Assembly: GCA_026707735.1 (NCBI GenBank)
Contig: JAPOWH010000017.1
Span: forward strand, 1 to 64,000
DNA from: Gammaproteobacteria bacterium
Lineage (GTDB): Bacteria; Pseudomonadota; Gammaproteobacteria; Pseudomonadales; Azotimanducaceae
DNA: 64,000 bases
Direction of reading: 5' to 3'
Part shown: one piece after another, positions 44,163 to 53,421 of the stretch
Position numbering within the stretch: position 1 is the first letter of the stretch
Layout: the number at the start of each line of letters is the position of its first letter
Made by a program: the position numbers and the translations under genes
Notes under the pieces: generated by a model
Databases searched by the model: none
What the model saw: only the letters and a program-made list of their open reading frames with translations
Told to the model about the DNA's origin: nothing

Positions 44163-44182
44163 AGTGCGGTCGAGCCGCATTT
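44163..44182 (+). terminator. Possible attenuator hairpin between acpP and fabF
   Basis: TGCGG (44165-44169) pairs with CCGCA (44175-44179) around a TCGAG loop, extendable by one GU and one AU pair, followed by a short T-rich stretch. Weak as a full terminator. Partial termination would give more acpP than fabF mRNA. Confidence 0.35.
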
Positions 44183-44245
44183 ATGCGAAATCTATATCGT
44201 TCGTAATGCTCTCATTTAGCAGGAGATCAAGACCAGGCATCGCCC

Positions 44246-45478
44246 ATGAGTAGACGGCGGGTAGTCGTTACTGGGCTTGGCGTCATTACGCCCCTGGGCA
44301 ATGCTGTCGAGGAACTGTGGTCCAACGCGTTAGCCGGCAAAAGCGGTGTGGCGCGGATTGACTCTTTCGATACTACAAACCACAGGGTCCTCATTGGAGC
44401 CGGCATAAAGGACTTCGATCCAGCCGAGTACATGGAAGCCCGAGAGGCTCGACGCTACGACCCTTTCATTCAAATTGGCTTCGCGGCCGCCGTACAAGCC
44501 ATCGAGCAAGCGGGACTTGCCGATAGCATGGACAAGGATCGCATTGGTGTGGCAATTGGTTCTGGCATTGGGGGCATCCGGACTATTTCGGCCCAACACG
44601 AGGTTGTCATTACACGTGGTCCGAGGCGTGTTACTCCCTTCTTTGTGCCATCCAGCATTGTGAACCTAATAGCTGGCAAGGTCTCAATTCAATATGGGTT
44701 TGCGGGTCCCAATGTCGCTATCGTTACTGCCTGCACAACTGGGACGCACAATATCGGGTTTGGCGTGCGGACTATCCAACATGGGGAAGCTGACGCAATG
44801 GTTGTCGGTGGCGCGGAGTGGTCGACATCCCCTTTGACAATGGCTGGATTCGCTGCAATGAAAGCGCTCTCAACGCGCAATGACGATCCGGAACGGGCAA
44901 GCCGACCGTGGGACAAGGGACGCGACGGGTTTGTACTTGGAGACGGCGCAGGCGTTTTGGTTCTCGAGTCCTATGATCGGGCAGAGGCGCGCGGGGCCAA
45001 CATTCTGGCTGAAGTAAGTGGTTTCGGGATGAGTGCCGATGCGTACCACATTACTAGTCCACCCGACGACGGAAAGGGAGCTATCACGTCTATGAAGCTT
45101 GCGTTAGAAGATGCAGAGCTTAACCCTGACCAAATCCAGTACATCAACGCCCATGGAACATCGACCCCCCAAGGCGATATCGCTGAGACCAAGTCGGTAA
45201 AAGCGGTTTTTGGACACGACACTCGAGTGGCAGTAAGTTCGACGAAATCCATGTTTGGACACCTGCTCGGAGCAGCTGGCTCGGTAGAAGCCGTTATCTC
45301 TATTCTTGCCTTGCGCGACCAAGTGGCGCCCCCTACGATCAACCTTGACGATCCGGACGACGAGTGCGACCTGGACTATGTGCCTCACGAGGCACGGCCG
45401 ATGAAGATGGATGCCGTTTTGAGCAACTCTTTCGGGTTTGGCGGAACTAACGGGACACTGATCTTCGGCAAGGTCTGA
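44246..45478 (+). CDS. fabF: Beta-ketoacyl-ACP synthase II
   Basis: Condenses malonyl-ACP with acyl-ACP. 410 residues: catalytic Cys163 in VTACTTGTHNIG, histidines in NAHGTSTPQGD and KSMFGHLLGAAGSVEA, and the C-terminal SNSFGFGGTN loop. The 101-base gap to acpP holds a small hairpin. The aminodeoxychorismate lyase gene (pabC) often found after fabF is missing; mltG follows after nine bases. Confidence 0.97.
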   Translation: MSRRRVVVTGLGVITPLGNAVEELWSNALAGKSGVARIDSFDTTNHRVLIGAGIKDFDPAEYMEAREARRYDPFIQIGFAAAVQAIEQAGLADSMDKDRIGVAIGSGIGGIRTISAQHEVVITRGPRRVTPFFVPSSIVNLIAGKVSIQYGFAGPNVAIVTACTTGTHNIGFGVRTIQHGEADAMVVGGAEWSTSPLTMAGFAAMKALSTRNDDPERASRPWDKGRDGFVLGDGAGVLVLESYDRAEARGANILAEVSGFGMSADAYHITSPPDDGKGAITSMKLALEDAELNPDQIQYINAHGTSTPQGDIAETKSVKAVFGHDTRVAVSSTKSMFGHLLGAAGSVEAVISILALRDQVAPPTINLDDPDDECDLDYVPHEARPMKMDAVLSNSFGFGGTNGTLIFGKV

Positions 45479-45487
45479 TGATCGCGC

Positions 45488-46519
45488 ATGGTGCGTAAGC
45501 TAGTCATAGCACTATGCGTGGTCGTTGTGATTGCACTGATTGCTTCATTTGGTGCAATCAGTTTCTTCGACCAATGGAAACACCGGAAAGTCGTGCCAAC
45601 CGCCGAGGTTGCGTTCACGATTGAACGTGGCGAATCTTTCCGGCAGATCGCCGAAAACCTTGAGCGAAGTGGACTCATTGATCGTCGGCACATGTTTCAT
45701 TTGCTTGGATGGCTTGAAGGCGAGTTGTCCTCGATTCAAGCCGGCGAGTATCTCTTTAGTCGACCTCAATCTCCAATTTCAATACTCGACAAGCTGACCA
45801 CGGGACAGGTTGCACAATTTCGCATTAGGCTTCCTGAAGGGGGCACATTTCGAAAATTTAAGGAGCTTCTCTCGGTCGCCGAAAAGCTCTCGTTCGATTT
45901 GCACGAATCCACTGCGGCCACCGTTTTGGTTGAAATCGGAATGGCCGATGAAATCACCGACTATGGAAACGCTCATGCTGAAGGTTGGTTCTTTCCAGAT
46001 ACCTATGCCTACAGTTCGGGTGAACTAGCCTCCGATGTGCTCAAGCGATCGTTGGATCGCATGACCGATGAACTAAATGCCATATGGAAGGATGCGGAGC
46101 CATCCAAAGCAATCGCGAATCGCTACGAACTGCTCATTCTTGCATCAATCGTAGAGAAGGAGACATCGATTGCAGAAGACAGATTTCGTGTCAGTGGCGT
46201 GTTTACTCGTCGTCTCGAGAAAGGCATGAAATTGCAGGCGGACCCAACCGTTATATACGGATTGGGCGAGAGATTCGATGGCAACCTGAAGCGATCAGAT
46301 TTGCGTTTGGATACGCCCTATAACACGTACCTGCACGTAGGATTGCCGCCGACCCCGATTGCATCGCCGTCGGCAGACGCGCTTTATGCCGCCGCAAATC
46401 CCGCGTCTGGTGATGAACTTTTTTTTGTCGGTAGAGGTGATGGTACAACTCAATTTTCGAAAACATTGAGCGAACACAACCGGGCAGTGGAGCGGTATCA
46501 GTTAGGCGATGGAGACTGA
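45488..46519 (+). CDS. mltG: Endolytic murein transglycosylase MltG
   Basis: Membrane-bound lytic transglycosylase that cleaves nascent glycan strands and helps set their length. 343 residues: N-terminal membrane anchor (about 4-25), LysM-like region (ERGESFRQIAENLERSGLI), and the YceG domain with catalytic glutamate in LASIVEKETSI, then MKLQADPTVIYG and TPYNTYLHVGLPPTPIASPS. Its TGA is three bases before tmk. Confidence 0.95.
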   Translation: MVRKLVIALCVVVVIALIASFGAISFFDQWKHRKVVPTAEVAFTIERGESFRQIAENLERSGLIDRRHMFHLLGWLEGELSSIQAGEYLFSRPQSPISILDKLTTGQVAQFRIRLPEGGTFRKFKELLSVAEKLSFDLHESTAATVLVEIGMADEITDYGNAHAEGWFFPDTYAYSSGELASDVLKRSLDRMTDELNAIWKDAEPSKAIANRYELLILASIVEKETSIAEDRFRVSGVFTRRLEKGMKLQADPTVIYGLGERFDGNLKRSDLRLDTPYNTYLHVGLPPTPIASPSADALYAAANPASGDELFFVGRGDGTTQFSKTLSEHNRAVERYQLGDGD

Positions 46520-46522
46520 GAG

Positions 46523-47137
46523 GTGAGGGGCAAGTTCATTACCGTGGAGGGCATCGAGGGCGTTGGCAAGTCCACAGTAGTACCTTACATCAAGTCGTTG
46601 ATTGAAGACGCGGGATTCCCTGTGTACTTGACCCGAGAACCCGGCGGTACCGAACTTGCGGAAGCCATACGGCAGATACTGCTTTCTGAGTGGAAGGAAG
46701 AATTGTTGCCGCAAACTGAACTGCTGCTGATGTTTGCTTCGCGATCTCAACACACCCGTGTCGTGATTGAGCCGAATTTGAAGGCAGGAAATTGGGTGGT
46801 TTGTGAGCGGTTTACTGATGCTTCAATGGCATATCAAGGTGGAGGGCGAAACATACCTTCCGATTACATCGAATCGCTGGCGAAACTGGTACATGAGGAA
46901 ACTTGGCCAGACTTGACGCTCTATCTTGATTTGGATGTAAAGGGATCTGTTAGCCGAACACGAGAGCGGGTAAAGGACAGGATTGAGCAAGAAGGCTGGG
47001 AGTTTTTCAATCGAGTACGCAGCGTCTATCTTGATCTTGCATCGCAAGAGTCGCGCATTGTTGCAATTGATGCGAGTCAATCTCTTGAGAACGTGCAAGC
47101 GGCTATCGCTTCGACCGTTTCGCCATTTCTTCAGTAG
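46523..47137 (+). CDS. tmk: Thymidylate kinase
   Basis: Phosphorylates dTMP to dTDP. 204 residues with a P-loop GIEGVGKST at about 9-17, the TREPGGT motif near 37, and the DR(Y/F)-equivalent CERFTDASMAYQGGGR near 93. GTG start directly after mltG. It functions downstream of the dCTP-deaminase route whose dcd gene is damaged elsewhere in this window. Confidence 0.95.
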   Translation: MRGKFITVEGIEGVGKSTVVPYIKSLIEDAGFPVYLTREPGGTELAEAIRQILLSEWKEELLPQTELLLMFASRSQHTRVVIEPNLKAGNWVVCERFTDASMAYQGGGRNIPSDYIESLAKLVHEETWPDLTLYLDLDVKGSVSRTRERVKDRIEQEGWEFFNRVRSVYLDLASQESRIVAIDASQSLENVQAAIASTVSPFLQ

Positions 47138-47139
47138 GC

Positions 47140-47991
47140 ATGGAATCCTTAGCACCTTGGCTTGATCGCTCGCTAAAGCAAGCATGGCTAGCTTGTGATG
47201 AGTCTCGCTTGCACCACGCTTTCCTCGTCGACTCGCGACCCGGCTGGGGTGCTGACAACTTTGCAGCCGCGTGGGCAGCTCAGTTAGTTGGAATCGAGGG
47301 CGATCCACGTGAGACTGCTCATCCGGATGTTCTCTGGATCGAGCCAGATGGCTCTTCGCTCAAAATTGACCAGATGCGCGAAATAATTGAGTTTGTTGGG
47401 CGTTCGGTTCAGATTGGGGCGCGCAAAGTCGTGGTTGTCGATTGTGTGGAGACAGCTACGATTGGCGCGTCAAATGCGATTCTCAAATCACTGGAAGAAC
47501 CCGCGCCAAATGCGCATTTGATCTTGGTGACCAATGCCATAGATCAGCTGCTGCCGACAATTCGAAGCCGTTGCCAACGAATCGCCCTTGACTCAGCTAC
47601 TGAGGAAGAATGTCGAGATTGGCTACTTGGCAACGGAATGAACGAAGATGAGATTGAGTCTCTTTTGATTGAGTATGGGAATGCGCCCTACAGCATTTTC
47701 GACGCGTGGCAACAGAAAGTCGCTTCGCTTCGCACTCGACTGCTGGAAGTGTGGAATCAACCCCAGCGCACGGTTCATCTTGCGGGAGAGCTGAGGAACG
47801 CGGAAATCGACGATCTGTTGGTTAGATGGATGAGACTCACTGAAAGGTTTGCCAAATCCGGCCAAAACCATCAAGTGCACCTGTTCTGGGATGATCTCGT
47901 AGCCGCTCGCAGATCCTTCTACAACGTCGGTTCACTCAACAAGCAGTTGCAAATCGAGAGATTGTTGATCCGCTGGTCGCAACTCAGGTAG
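47140..47991 (+). CDS. holB: DNA polymerase III subunit delta'
   Basis: Clamp-loader subunit. 283 residues, shorter than the 330 of E. coli. AAA+ features: N-terminal HHAFLVDSRPGWGADNFA in the P-loop position (degenerate, as expected for delta'), KVVVVDCVE, NAILKSLEEPAPNAHLILVT, and the SRC motif TIRSRCQRI. Two bases separate it from tmk. It converges on the Xaa-Pro dipeptidase gene. Confidence 0.93.
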   Translation: MESLAPWLDRSLKQAWLACDESRLHHAFLVDSRPGWGADNFAAAWAAQLVGIEGDPRETAHPDVLWIEPDGSSLKIDQMREIIEFVGRSVQIGARKVVVVDCVETATIGASNAILKSLEEPAPNAHLILVTNAIDQLLPTIRSRCQRIALDSATEEECRDWLLGNGMNEDEIESLLIEYGNAPYSIFDAWQQKVASLRTRLLEVWNQPQRTVHLAGELRNAEIDDLLVRWMRLTERFAKSGQNHQVHLFWDDLVAARRSFYNVGSLNKQLQIERLLIRWSQLR

Positions 47992-47995
47992 AAAG

Positions 47996-49318
47996 CTACG
48001 ACAATTCGAACTGGAACGCCTCGCGAGTCAAGTTCCTTACCCCCTCACTCTCGACTAGTACATTGTCCTCGATGCGAACGCCTCCATAGGGCAAGAACTG
48101 CTCGACCTTGGACCAGTTAATGTCTTTATGCCCAGCAGCTTCGCGTAGCAGTATTGGTATGAAGTAGATTCCTGGTTCAACGGTGAACACCATGGATGGC
48201 TCGATTCTTCGAGTAAGCCGAAGAGATGGGAACCTTTCAGGCGGATTTGCGACAGTTCCGTCTCTGTCACTCAAGTGTCCACCAACATCGTGGGTCTGCA
48301 AGCCCAGCAAATGTCCCGTGCCATGGGGGTAGAAAATATCAGTCAACTCTTGCTCGTACGCGGATGATGGACTGCAGAGTACGAGCTTGTGATCGACAAG
48401 TGTTTCTGCCACCAATTGATGTGTCCTCTCGTGCAATTCAACGAAACTTTGAAATTCGGGAATTTCGGAAACGAGCTGTTGCTGTAGCTCCTCTACCCTG
48501 CGAACAAATCTGCTGAAGTCGAGGTCGGCATCCAAGCTGTAGGTGCGAGTAATGTCTGAGTGGTAGCAGTTGTACTTTCCACCTGCATCGATGAGCAAGC
48601 TGCGGTGTTGCGCCGGCGGTTCAGTATCGTAGTGCTGGTAGTGCAAAGTGCTCGCATGTTCATTTATTCCAACGATGCTGGGATAGGGCAGCTCATGGTA
48701 GCTTTGTCTGCTAGCCGAAAGGTACGCAGCATGAATGTCAAATTCGCTGGCACCGTCAAAGAAGGCATCTCTTGCTGCAATGTGTCCCCTGACTCCGACG
48801 CCAGAGGCATTGGACATGCATTCGATCTCGAATGGCGTCTTGTAGGCTCGACCGTAGTCAAGCTGGCTTGAGAGTTTCGCACTTGCCGAATGTATGTTTT
48901 GGTGGGTCAGGTGCGCTGAGGGTTCCTGTCCTATATATGCTGTCCGGTGACTCCCTGCAAGTGATTCGGCACACGCCTTGTGCAGACGGTCTACCGTCGT
49001 GTGAACTTGACAATCGAAATTGGAGGCCACCCATTTCGGAGTAGAGGACGGCAAGTACCAATAGTCCGGAGGAGTGAACCAATGTACATGAGGTTTTTCG
49101 CCAATCTTGAGTGTCAATATGCAGTGTTCGCACTTTTCCTCGATGATCCAACGAAGAATGTGTGGATTCGCATGAAACGTTGGTTCTTGGTCGTCCGCGT
49201 AGTAGTACGAGTTCTTGCCTGCGGCGACTAAAACAGAATCGAAATCGTTTTCTTCTAGAACGTCCGACCACTCTGCAGTAAGTGCGTCCAAATGGGCTTG
49301 ATAGCTCTCTTCATTCAT
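47996..49318 (-). CDS. pepQ: Xaa-Pro dipeptidase (M24 family)
   Basis: Dinuclear metallopeptidase that splits dipeptides with C-terminal proline, in the cytoplasm. 440 residues, the PepQ length. Metal ligands are visible as DAGGKYNCYHSDITRTY (two Asp), HGTGHLLGLQTHDVGG (His), VFTVEPGIYF (Glu) and GGVRIEDNVLV (Glu). The N-terminal half (1-150) is the creatinase-type prolidase domain. It diverges from the molybdenum hydroxylase run, with no metabolic link evident. Confidence 0.92.
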   Translation of the reverse strand: MNEESYQAHLDALTAEWSDVLEENDFDSVLVAAGKNSYYYADDQEPTFHANPHILRWIIEEKCEHCILTLKIGEKPHVHWFTPPDYWYLPSSTPKWVASNFDCQVHTTVDRLHKACAESLAGSHRTAYIGQEPSAHLTHQNIHSASAKLSSQLDYGRAYKTPFEIECMSNASGVGVRGHIAARDAFFDGASEFDIHAAYLSASRQSYHELPYPSIVGINEHASTLHYQHYDTEPPAQHRSLLIDAGGKYNCYHSDITRTYSLDADLDFSRFVRRVEELQQQLVSEIPEFQSFVELHERTHQLVAETLVDHKLVLCSPSSAYEQELTDIFYPHGTGHLLGLQTHDVGGHLSDRDGTVANPPERFPSLRLTRRIEPSMVFTVEPGIYFIPILLREAAGHKDINWSKVEQFLPYGGVRIEDNVLVESEGVRNLTREAFQFELS

Positions 49319-49451
49319 GCAGGTATGGTGGAAGCGATGGGTGTGTTGCGCATTTGATTTTACTTTGGGGTCATTCCATGGCGTTTCCGAGCCGTGATTG
49401 ACTCATGTGTAAAATTCGGGACAGGGATCAGCGGCCACCGACGGAGCACCA

Positions 49452-50327
49452 ATGAGCACTTACGCATATGTTGCGCCTACGTCTATTGACGAAGTTCTGT
49501 CCGTGTTAGCCAATGCGGCTGGCAACGGGGAACGCACCCAGTTATTGGCTGGGGGAACGGATGTCATTGTGCAAATGAGATCGTTCGACAATGAGCCTAG
49601 GTTGCTCGTCGACGTCAAACATCTTGCAGAGACCAACGAGGTCAACATTGGCGACGAAGAGATTTTCATTGGAGCCGCTATTCCGTCTGGGGTCTTGAAC
49701 GAGAGCGACGAATTGAAATCACTGCTGCCGGGACTACTGGAATCTGCGGATCTAATTGGGTCAACACAGATCCAGGGACGCGCAAGCATAGGGGGAAATC
49801 TCTGCAACTCTTCACCGGCCGGAGACACCATTCCAGCTTTGATTGCCAACTCCGCCGTCTGCGTAATAGCTACGCGATCTGGTAATCGTGAAGTACCAGT
49901 CGAGGACTTCCTGACGGGTGTGGGAACCAATTGCATGAGCGCTGAGGAGTTTCTCGTGGGAATGAAAATCCGGCGCCCGCCGCCACGTACTGGCGATGCC
50001 TACTTGCGCTTCATACCTAGGACGGAAATGGACATAGCGGTGGCCGGTGCAGGCGTGTCCGTTACATTTGATGGAGATGGTGTATGCACACGCGCTCGCG
50101 TGAGTATCGGTGCCGTAGCGCCGACAGCGTTGCTGGTTCCAGAAGCCGCTCAAGCGCTAGTCGGGACCAAAGTCGACGACGGCGATTTGCGTGCCGCGGA
50201 AGCAGCTTGTAGTGAGGCTGCGTCTCCCATTACGGACAAGCGTGGAACCGTGGAATATCGACGGCATGTGGTTGGTGTGCTTTGCAGGCGTGCGGGAGCA
50301 ATTGCCAAAGAACGCGCCTTGTCATGA
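49452..50327 (+). CDS. Molybdenum hydroxylase FAD-binding subunit (CoxM type)
   Basis: FAD subunit of a xanthine dehydrogenase/CO dehydrogenase-family enzyme. It passes electrons from the 2Fe-2S subunit to an acceptor. 291 residues with the FAD pyrophosphate loop LLAGGTDVIVQMR near residue 34, GRASIGGNLCNSSPAGDTIP near 114, and a CO_deh_flav_C domain from about 175. It is the first gene of a rightward run in the coxM-S-L order. The physiological substrate cannot be read from this subunit. Confidence 0.92.
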   Translation: MSTYAYVAPTSIDEVLSVLANAAGNGERTQLLAGGTDVIVQMRSFDNEPRLLVDVKHLAETNEVNIGDEEIFIGAAIPSGVLNESDELKSLLPGLLESADLIGSTQIQGRASIGGNLCNSSPAGDTIPALIANSAVCVIATRSGNREVPVEDFLTGVGTNCMSAEEFLVGMKIRRPPPRTGDAYLRFIPRTEMDIAVAGAGVSVTFDGDGVCTRARVSIGAVAPTALLVPEAAQALVGTKVDDGDLRAAEAACSEAASPITDKRGTVEYRRHVVGVLCRRAGAIAKERALS

Positions 50328-50364
50328 ATAGTAAAGACAGAGTGGTATCAAGAGTAGGGAAAGA

Positions 50365-50847
50365 ATGATGAGCAAGATTCATGTTTCGACGACAGTCAAT
50401 GGTCAACCCGAAGAGGCTCTATGCGAAGCCCAGCAATCGTTGTTGGACCTGCTACGCGATGAGCTGGGGTTGACCGGCACCAAAGAAGGGTGTGGCACGG
50501 GGGATTGTGGCGCTTGCACCGTGCTGCTCGATGGCAGGCTTGTTTGCTCGTGCTTGGTTCTCGGTGCCGAAGCGCAGGGCAAGGAAGTAACGACCATCGA
50601 AGGTATCGCTGATGCTGATGGACTACATGTTGTGCAGCAAAAGTTCCTCGAACACGCAGCACTTCAATGTGGCATTTGCACCCCTGGGTTCATCGTTGCT
50701 GCGAAAGCGCTTCTTGACAAGAACCCAGATCCCGATGAGACAACGATTCGTTACTGGCTGGCGGGGAATCTGTGCCGATGCACTGGATACGACAAGATCG
50801 TGCGTGCAGTGCAAGATGCAGCGCAAGAACTTGCCCATAGTAGCTAG
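50365..50847 (+). CDS. Molybdenum hydroxylase 2Fe-2S subunit (CoxS type)
   Basis: Small electron-transfer subunit with two [2Fe-2S] clusters. 160 residues: plant-ferredoxin cluster CGTGDCGACTVLLDGR near 48 (with the next Cys in VCSC), and a C-terminal four-helix domain with CGICTPGF and CRCTGYDKIV. ATG 50365 or ATG 50368; a purine-rich AGGGAAAG precedes both. Confidence 0.94.
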   Translation: MMSKIHVSTTVNGQPEEALCEAQQSLLDLLRDELGLTGTKEGCGTGDCGACTVLLDGRLVCSCLVLGAEAQGKEVTTIEGIADADGLHVVQQKFLEHAALQCGICTPGFIVAAKALLDKNPDPDETTIRYWLAGNLCRCTGYDKIVRAVQDAAQELAHSS

Positions 50848-50861
50848 GAAGGAGGATATTC

Positions 50862-53084
50862 GTGGCTGAAGCTGTTGAATTGAAAGCAATCGGAACCCGT
50901 CCCGTACGTCCGGACGGAGTAGACAAAGTAACAGGTCGCGCCAACTTTGGCGCAGACATGGCTTTGCCCGGCATGGTGCATGCAAAGATTCTCAGAAGTC
51001 CTCATGCACATGCGCGCATCAAGACCGTTGACGTTTCCAAAGCGCTGCAGTTGGATGGAGTACACGCGGCAATTAGTGGAAAAGATCTTCCCCAAGAGGG
51101 AGCCAATGACTTAAGCGTGAATATTCTGGCTCGCGACAAAGCTCTGTACCACGGGCATGCTGTTGCAGCTGTAGCCGCACGCACGCCGGACATTGCGGAA
51201 CGCGCATTGGAACTTATACATGTGGAATACGAGCCATTGAGCCCGGTTCTCTCCATCGATGACGCAATCGCGGACGGCGCAACCCTAGTAAACGAAAACA
51301 TGTACACCAATGGCGACCGTTCACTTGCTCCGAGCAACGTAGCAGCGAAACAGTCCTTCGAACGTGGAGACGTGGAAAAGGGATTTGCAGAGGCGGATGT
51401 AATTGTCGAAAACGCCTACAGGGTGCCCACTGCACATCAGGGATATATCGAGCCACACGCTTGCGTAGCGACCATCAATGAAGGTGGTCGAGCGACCGTT
51501 TGGTGCTCCACTCAGGGCCAGTTTGACGTGAGAAGCATGACGGCGGGCGTTCTCAACAAAAAGGTTTCGGACATCAAAGTGATTCCCTCCGAGATTGGCG
51601 GGGGATTCGGCGGTAAGACCACCATTTATCTGGAGCCAATCGCAGTCAAACTGTCCGAAATTTCAGGCAGACCCGTAAAGATGGTCATGAATCGCGAGGA
51701 AGTGTTCCGAGCTACAGGGCCGACATCGGCAACGTTATGTCGAATAAGGGTTGGCGCGAAGAACGATGGAACAATTACTGCTGCTACTGCCTGGCTCGCC
51801 TACGAAGCAGGGGCATTTGCTGGCGCTCCTGTTGGACCTGGATGTATGTCTGTTTTGGCGCCCTACAACTTGGAGAATTTCCGCATCGAGGGTCTCGACG
51901 TTCTTGTCAACAAGCCTAAAGTTGCAGCGTATCGTGCACCTGGAGCACCTCAATCTATGCACGCCATGGAATGCACCGTAGACGAAGTAGCACGCAAGAT
52001 CGGCATGGATCCCATCGACTTGCGTCTCAAGAACGCGGCGGATGAAGGAACAGTGGCTCCCTATGGCCCACGTTTTCCAGCAATCGGTCTTGTAGAGTGC
52101 CTCAAGGCCGCCAAGAAGCATCCCAATTACGTCAACAAACCTGACGATGGTGTCGGGCGGGGCGTTGCGGTTGGGTTTTGGTTCAACATTGGAATGCAAT
52201 CGAGCGCTGAAGTGCGAATCGCCGAGAATGGTGGCGTGACCATCATGGAAGGCAATCCCGATATTGGTGGTTCTCGGGCGTCTATGTGCCTGATGGCTGC
52301 GGAGACGCTAGGCGTTCCCTACGAGACTATCAATGCGCATGTTGGCGACACCGAAGCAACAGGCTTCTGCAATGTCACCGGTGGCAGCAGAACGACATTT
52401 GCCACTGGTTTAGCCGTTGTGCAGGCTTGCGAGGACATTATTGCGCAGTGCAAGGAACGCGCCGCTTTGACGTGGGACCTGGACGTTGAACAGGTGGATT
52501 GGCAGGACGGGCGTGCAGTTCCGAAGCCGGGTGTCAATGCTGATGTGCAGCCATTGTCCTTGGCAGACATTGCTCGCTCTGCGGGTCGGACAGGCGGTCC
52601 TCTCCTGGGTCGTGCGAGCCTCAATGCTCAGGGTCCCGGTGCTTCCTTCTCCGTGAATTGGACCGATGTAGTGCTAGACAGAGACACAGGTAAAGTCGAC
52701 GTCTTGGCGTTTACTGCCGTGCAGGACGCTGGACGAGCCATTCATCCAGCCTACGTAGAGGGCCAAATGCAGGGAGGTGCTGTTCAGGGACTCGGATGGG
52801 CACTTAACGAGGAGTACATCTACGATCAACAAGGTGTCATGGAAAATGCGGGCTTTCTCGACTATCGAGTTCCGGTTGCATCAGACATGCCAATGATCGA
52901 ATGCCAGATTGTTGAAGTGCCGAATCCTTCGCATCCCTATGGAGTACGCGGAGTTGGAGAGACGCCGATCGTTGCACCTTTGGCTGCGACCTCGAACGCG
53001 GTTCGCGACCTTCTGGGCTTTCGAATCAACGATTTGCCGCTTTCGCCACCGCGAGTGTTGGAAGCAATTGAAGAGAATGCCTAG
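50862..53084 (+). CDS. Molybdenum hydroxylase molybdopterin subunit (CoxL/XdhA type)
   Basis: Catalytic Mo-cytosine/pyranopterin-binding subunit. 740 residues: N-terminal aldehyde-oxidase a/b hammerhead (about 15-125), GEIGGGFGGKT-type loop (here EIGGGFGGKTT) near 246, AAYRAPGAPQSMHAME near 350, QGGAVQGLGWALNEEY, and the catalytic glutamate in YGVRGVGETPIV. The active-site loop reads AYRAPG. It lacks the CSFR cysteine motif of true aerobic CO dehydrogenase, so CO is unlikely to be the substrate. GTG start with AGGAGG-type site nearby. Confidence 0.92.
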   Translation: MAEAVELKAIGTRPVRPDGVDKVTGRANFGADMALPGMVHAKILRSPHAHARIKTVDVSKALQLDGVHAAISGKDLPQEGANDLSVNILARDKALYHGHAVAAVAARTPDIAERALELIHVEYEPLSPVLSIDDAIADGATLVNENMYTNGDRSLAPSNVAAKQSFERGDVEKGFAEADVIVENAYRVPTAHQGYIEPHACVATINEGGRATVWCSTQGQFDVRSMTAGVLNKKVSDIKVIPSEIGGGFGGKTTIYLEPIAVKLSEISGRPVKMVMNREEVFRATGPTSATLCRIRVGAKNDGTITAATAWLAYEAGAFAGAPVGPGCMSVLAPYNLENFRIEGLDVLVNKPKVAAYRAPGAPQSMHAMECTVDEVARKIGMDPIDLRLKNAADEGTVAPYGPRFPAIGLVECLKAAKKHPNYVNKPDDGVGRGVAVGFWFNIGMQSSAEVRIAENGGVTIMEGNPDIGGSRASMCLMAAETLGVPYETINAHVGDTEATGFCNVTGGSRTTFATGLAVVQACEDIIAQCKERAALTWDLDVEQVDWQDGRAVPKPGVNADVQPLSLADIARSAGRTGGPLLGRASLNAQGPGASFSVNWTDVVLDRDTGKVDVLAFTAVQDAGRAIHPAYVEGQMQGGAVQGLGWALNEEYIYDQQGVMENAGFLDYRVPVASDMPMIECQIVEVPNPSHPYGVRGVGETPIVAPLAATSNAVRDLLGFRINDLPLSPPRVLEAIEENA

Positions 53085-53163
53085 CGACGTATCGACTATA
53101 GAGGTTCAATCAGGAAGCAATTCAAGAGATTTGACCAGAGTCTGACATGATCGGCTTGCAGTT

Positions 53164-53406
53164 TTGGCCAAGGTAGTATTCCCCGACCACTTGCTTTCGC
53201 ATACCAACGGCGAGCGCGAGCTCGAAGTGGACTGCAATTCGTTTCGCAGTTTGGTCCAAGCGCTGAATCGGCGTTGGCCAGGAATTGACGAGGTTCTGGA
53301 AAAGACGGCAGTTGCGATTGACGGTCAAATCTATCAGGATGCCTGGCTGGAGAAAATAGGTCCGCAAAGCGAGGTCTTCTTCATGCAGCGTATCGAAGGA
53401 GGCTGA
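53164..53406 (+). CDS. MoaD/ThiS-like ubiquitin-fold sulfur carrier
   Basis: 80-residue protein, TTG start, ending RIEGG, the C-terminal Gly-Gly that is adenylated and thiocarboxylated in this family. The body (LEVDCNSFRSLVQALNRRWPG) follows the beta-grasp pattern. Its place 79 bases after the molybdenum hydroxylase subunit suggests a role in molybdopterin assembly, or a dedicated sulfur donation such as to the cofactor. No matching E1-like activator is in the window. A chance Gly-Gly end is unlikely given the fold pattern but not excluded. Confidence 0.75.
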   Translation: MAKVVFPDHLLSHTNGERELEVDCNSFRSLVQALNRRWPGIDEVLEKTAVAIDGQIYQDAWLEKIGPQSEVFFMQRIEGG

Positions 53407-53421
53407 CCCTAGTCTAGACAC

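Noticed and set aside
49452-53084. Aerobic carbon monoxide dehydrogenase (coxMSL).
   Set aside because: Gene order fits, but the large subunit reads AYRAPG in the active-site loop instead of the CSFR cysteine motif, and no coxDEF genes are present.
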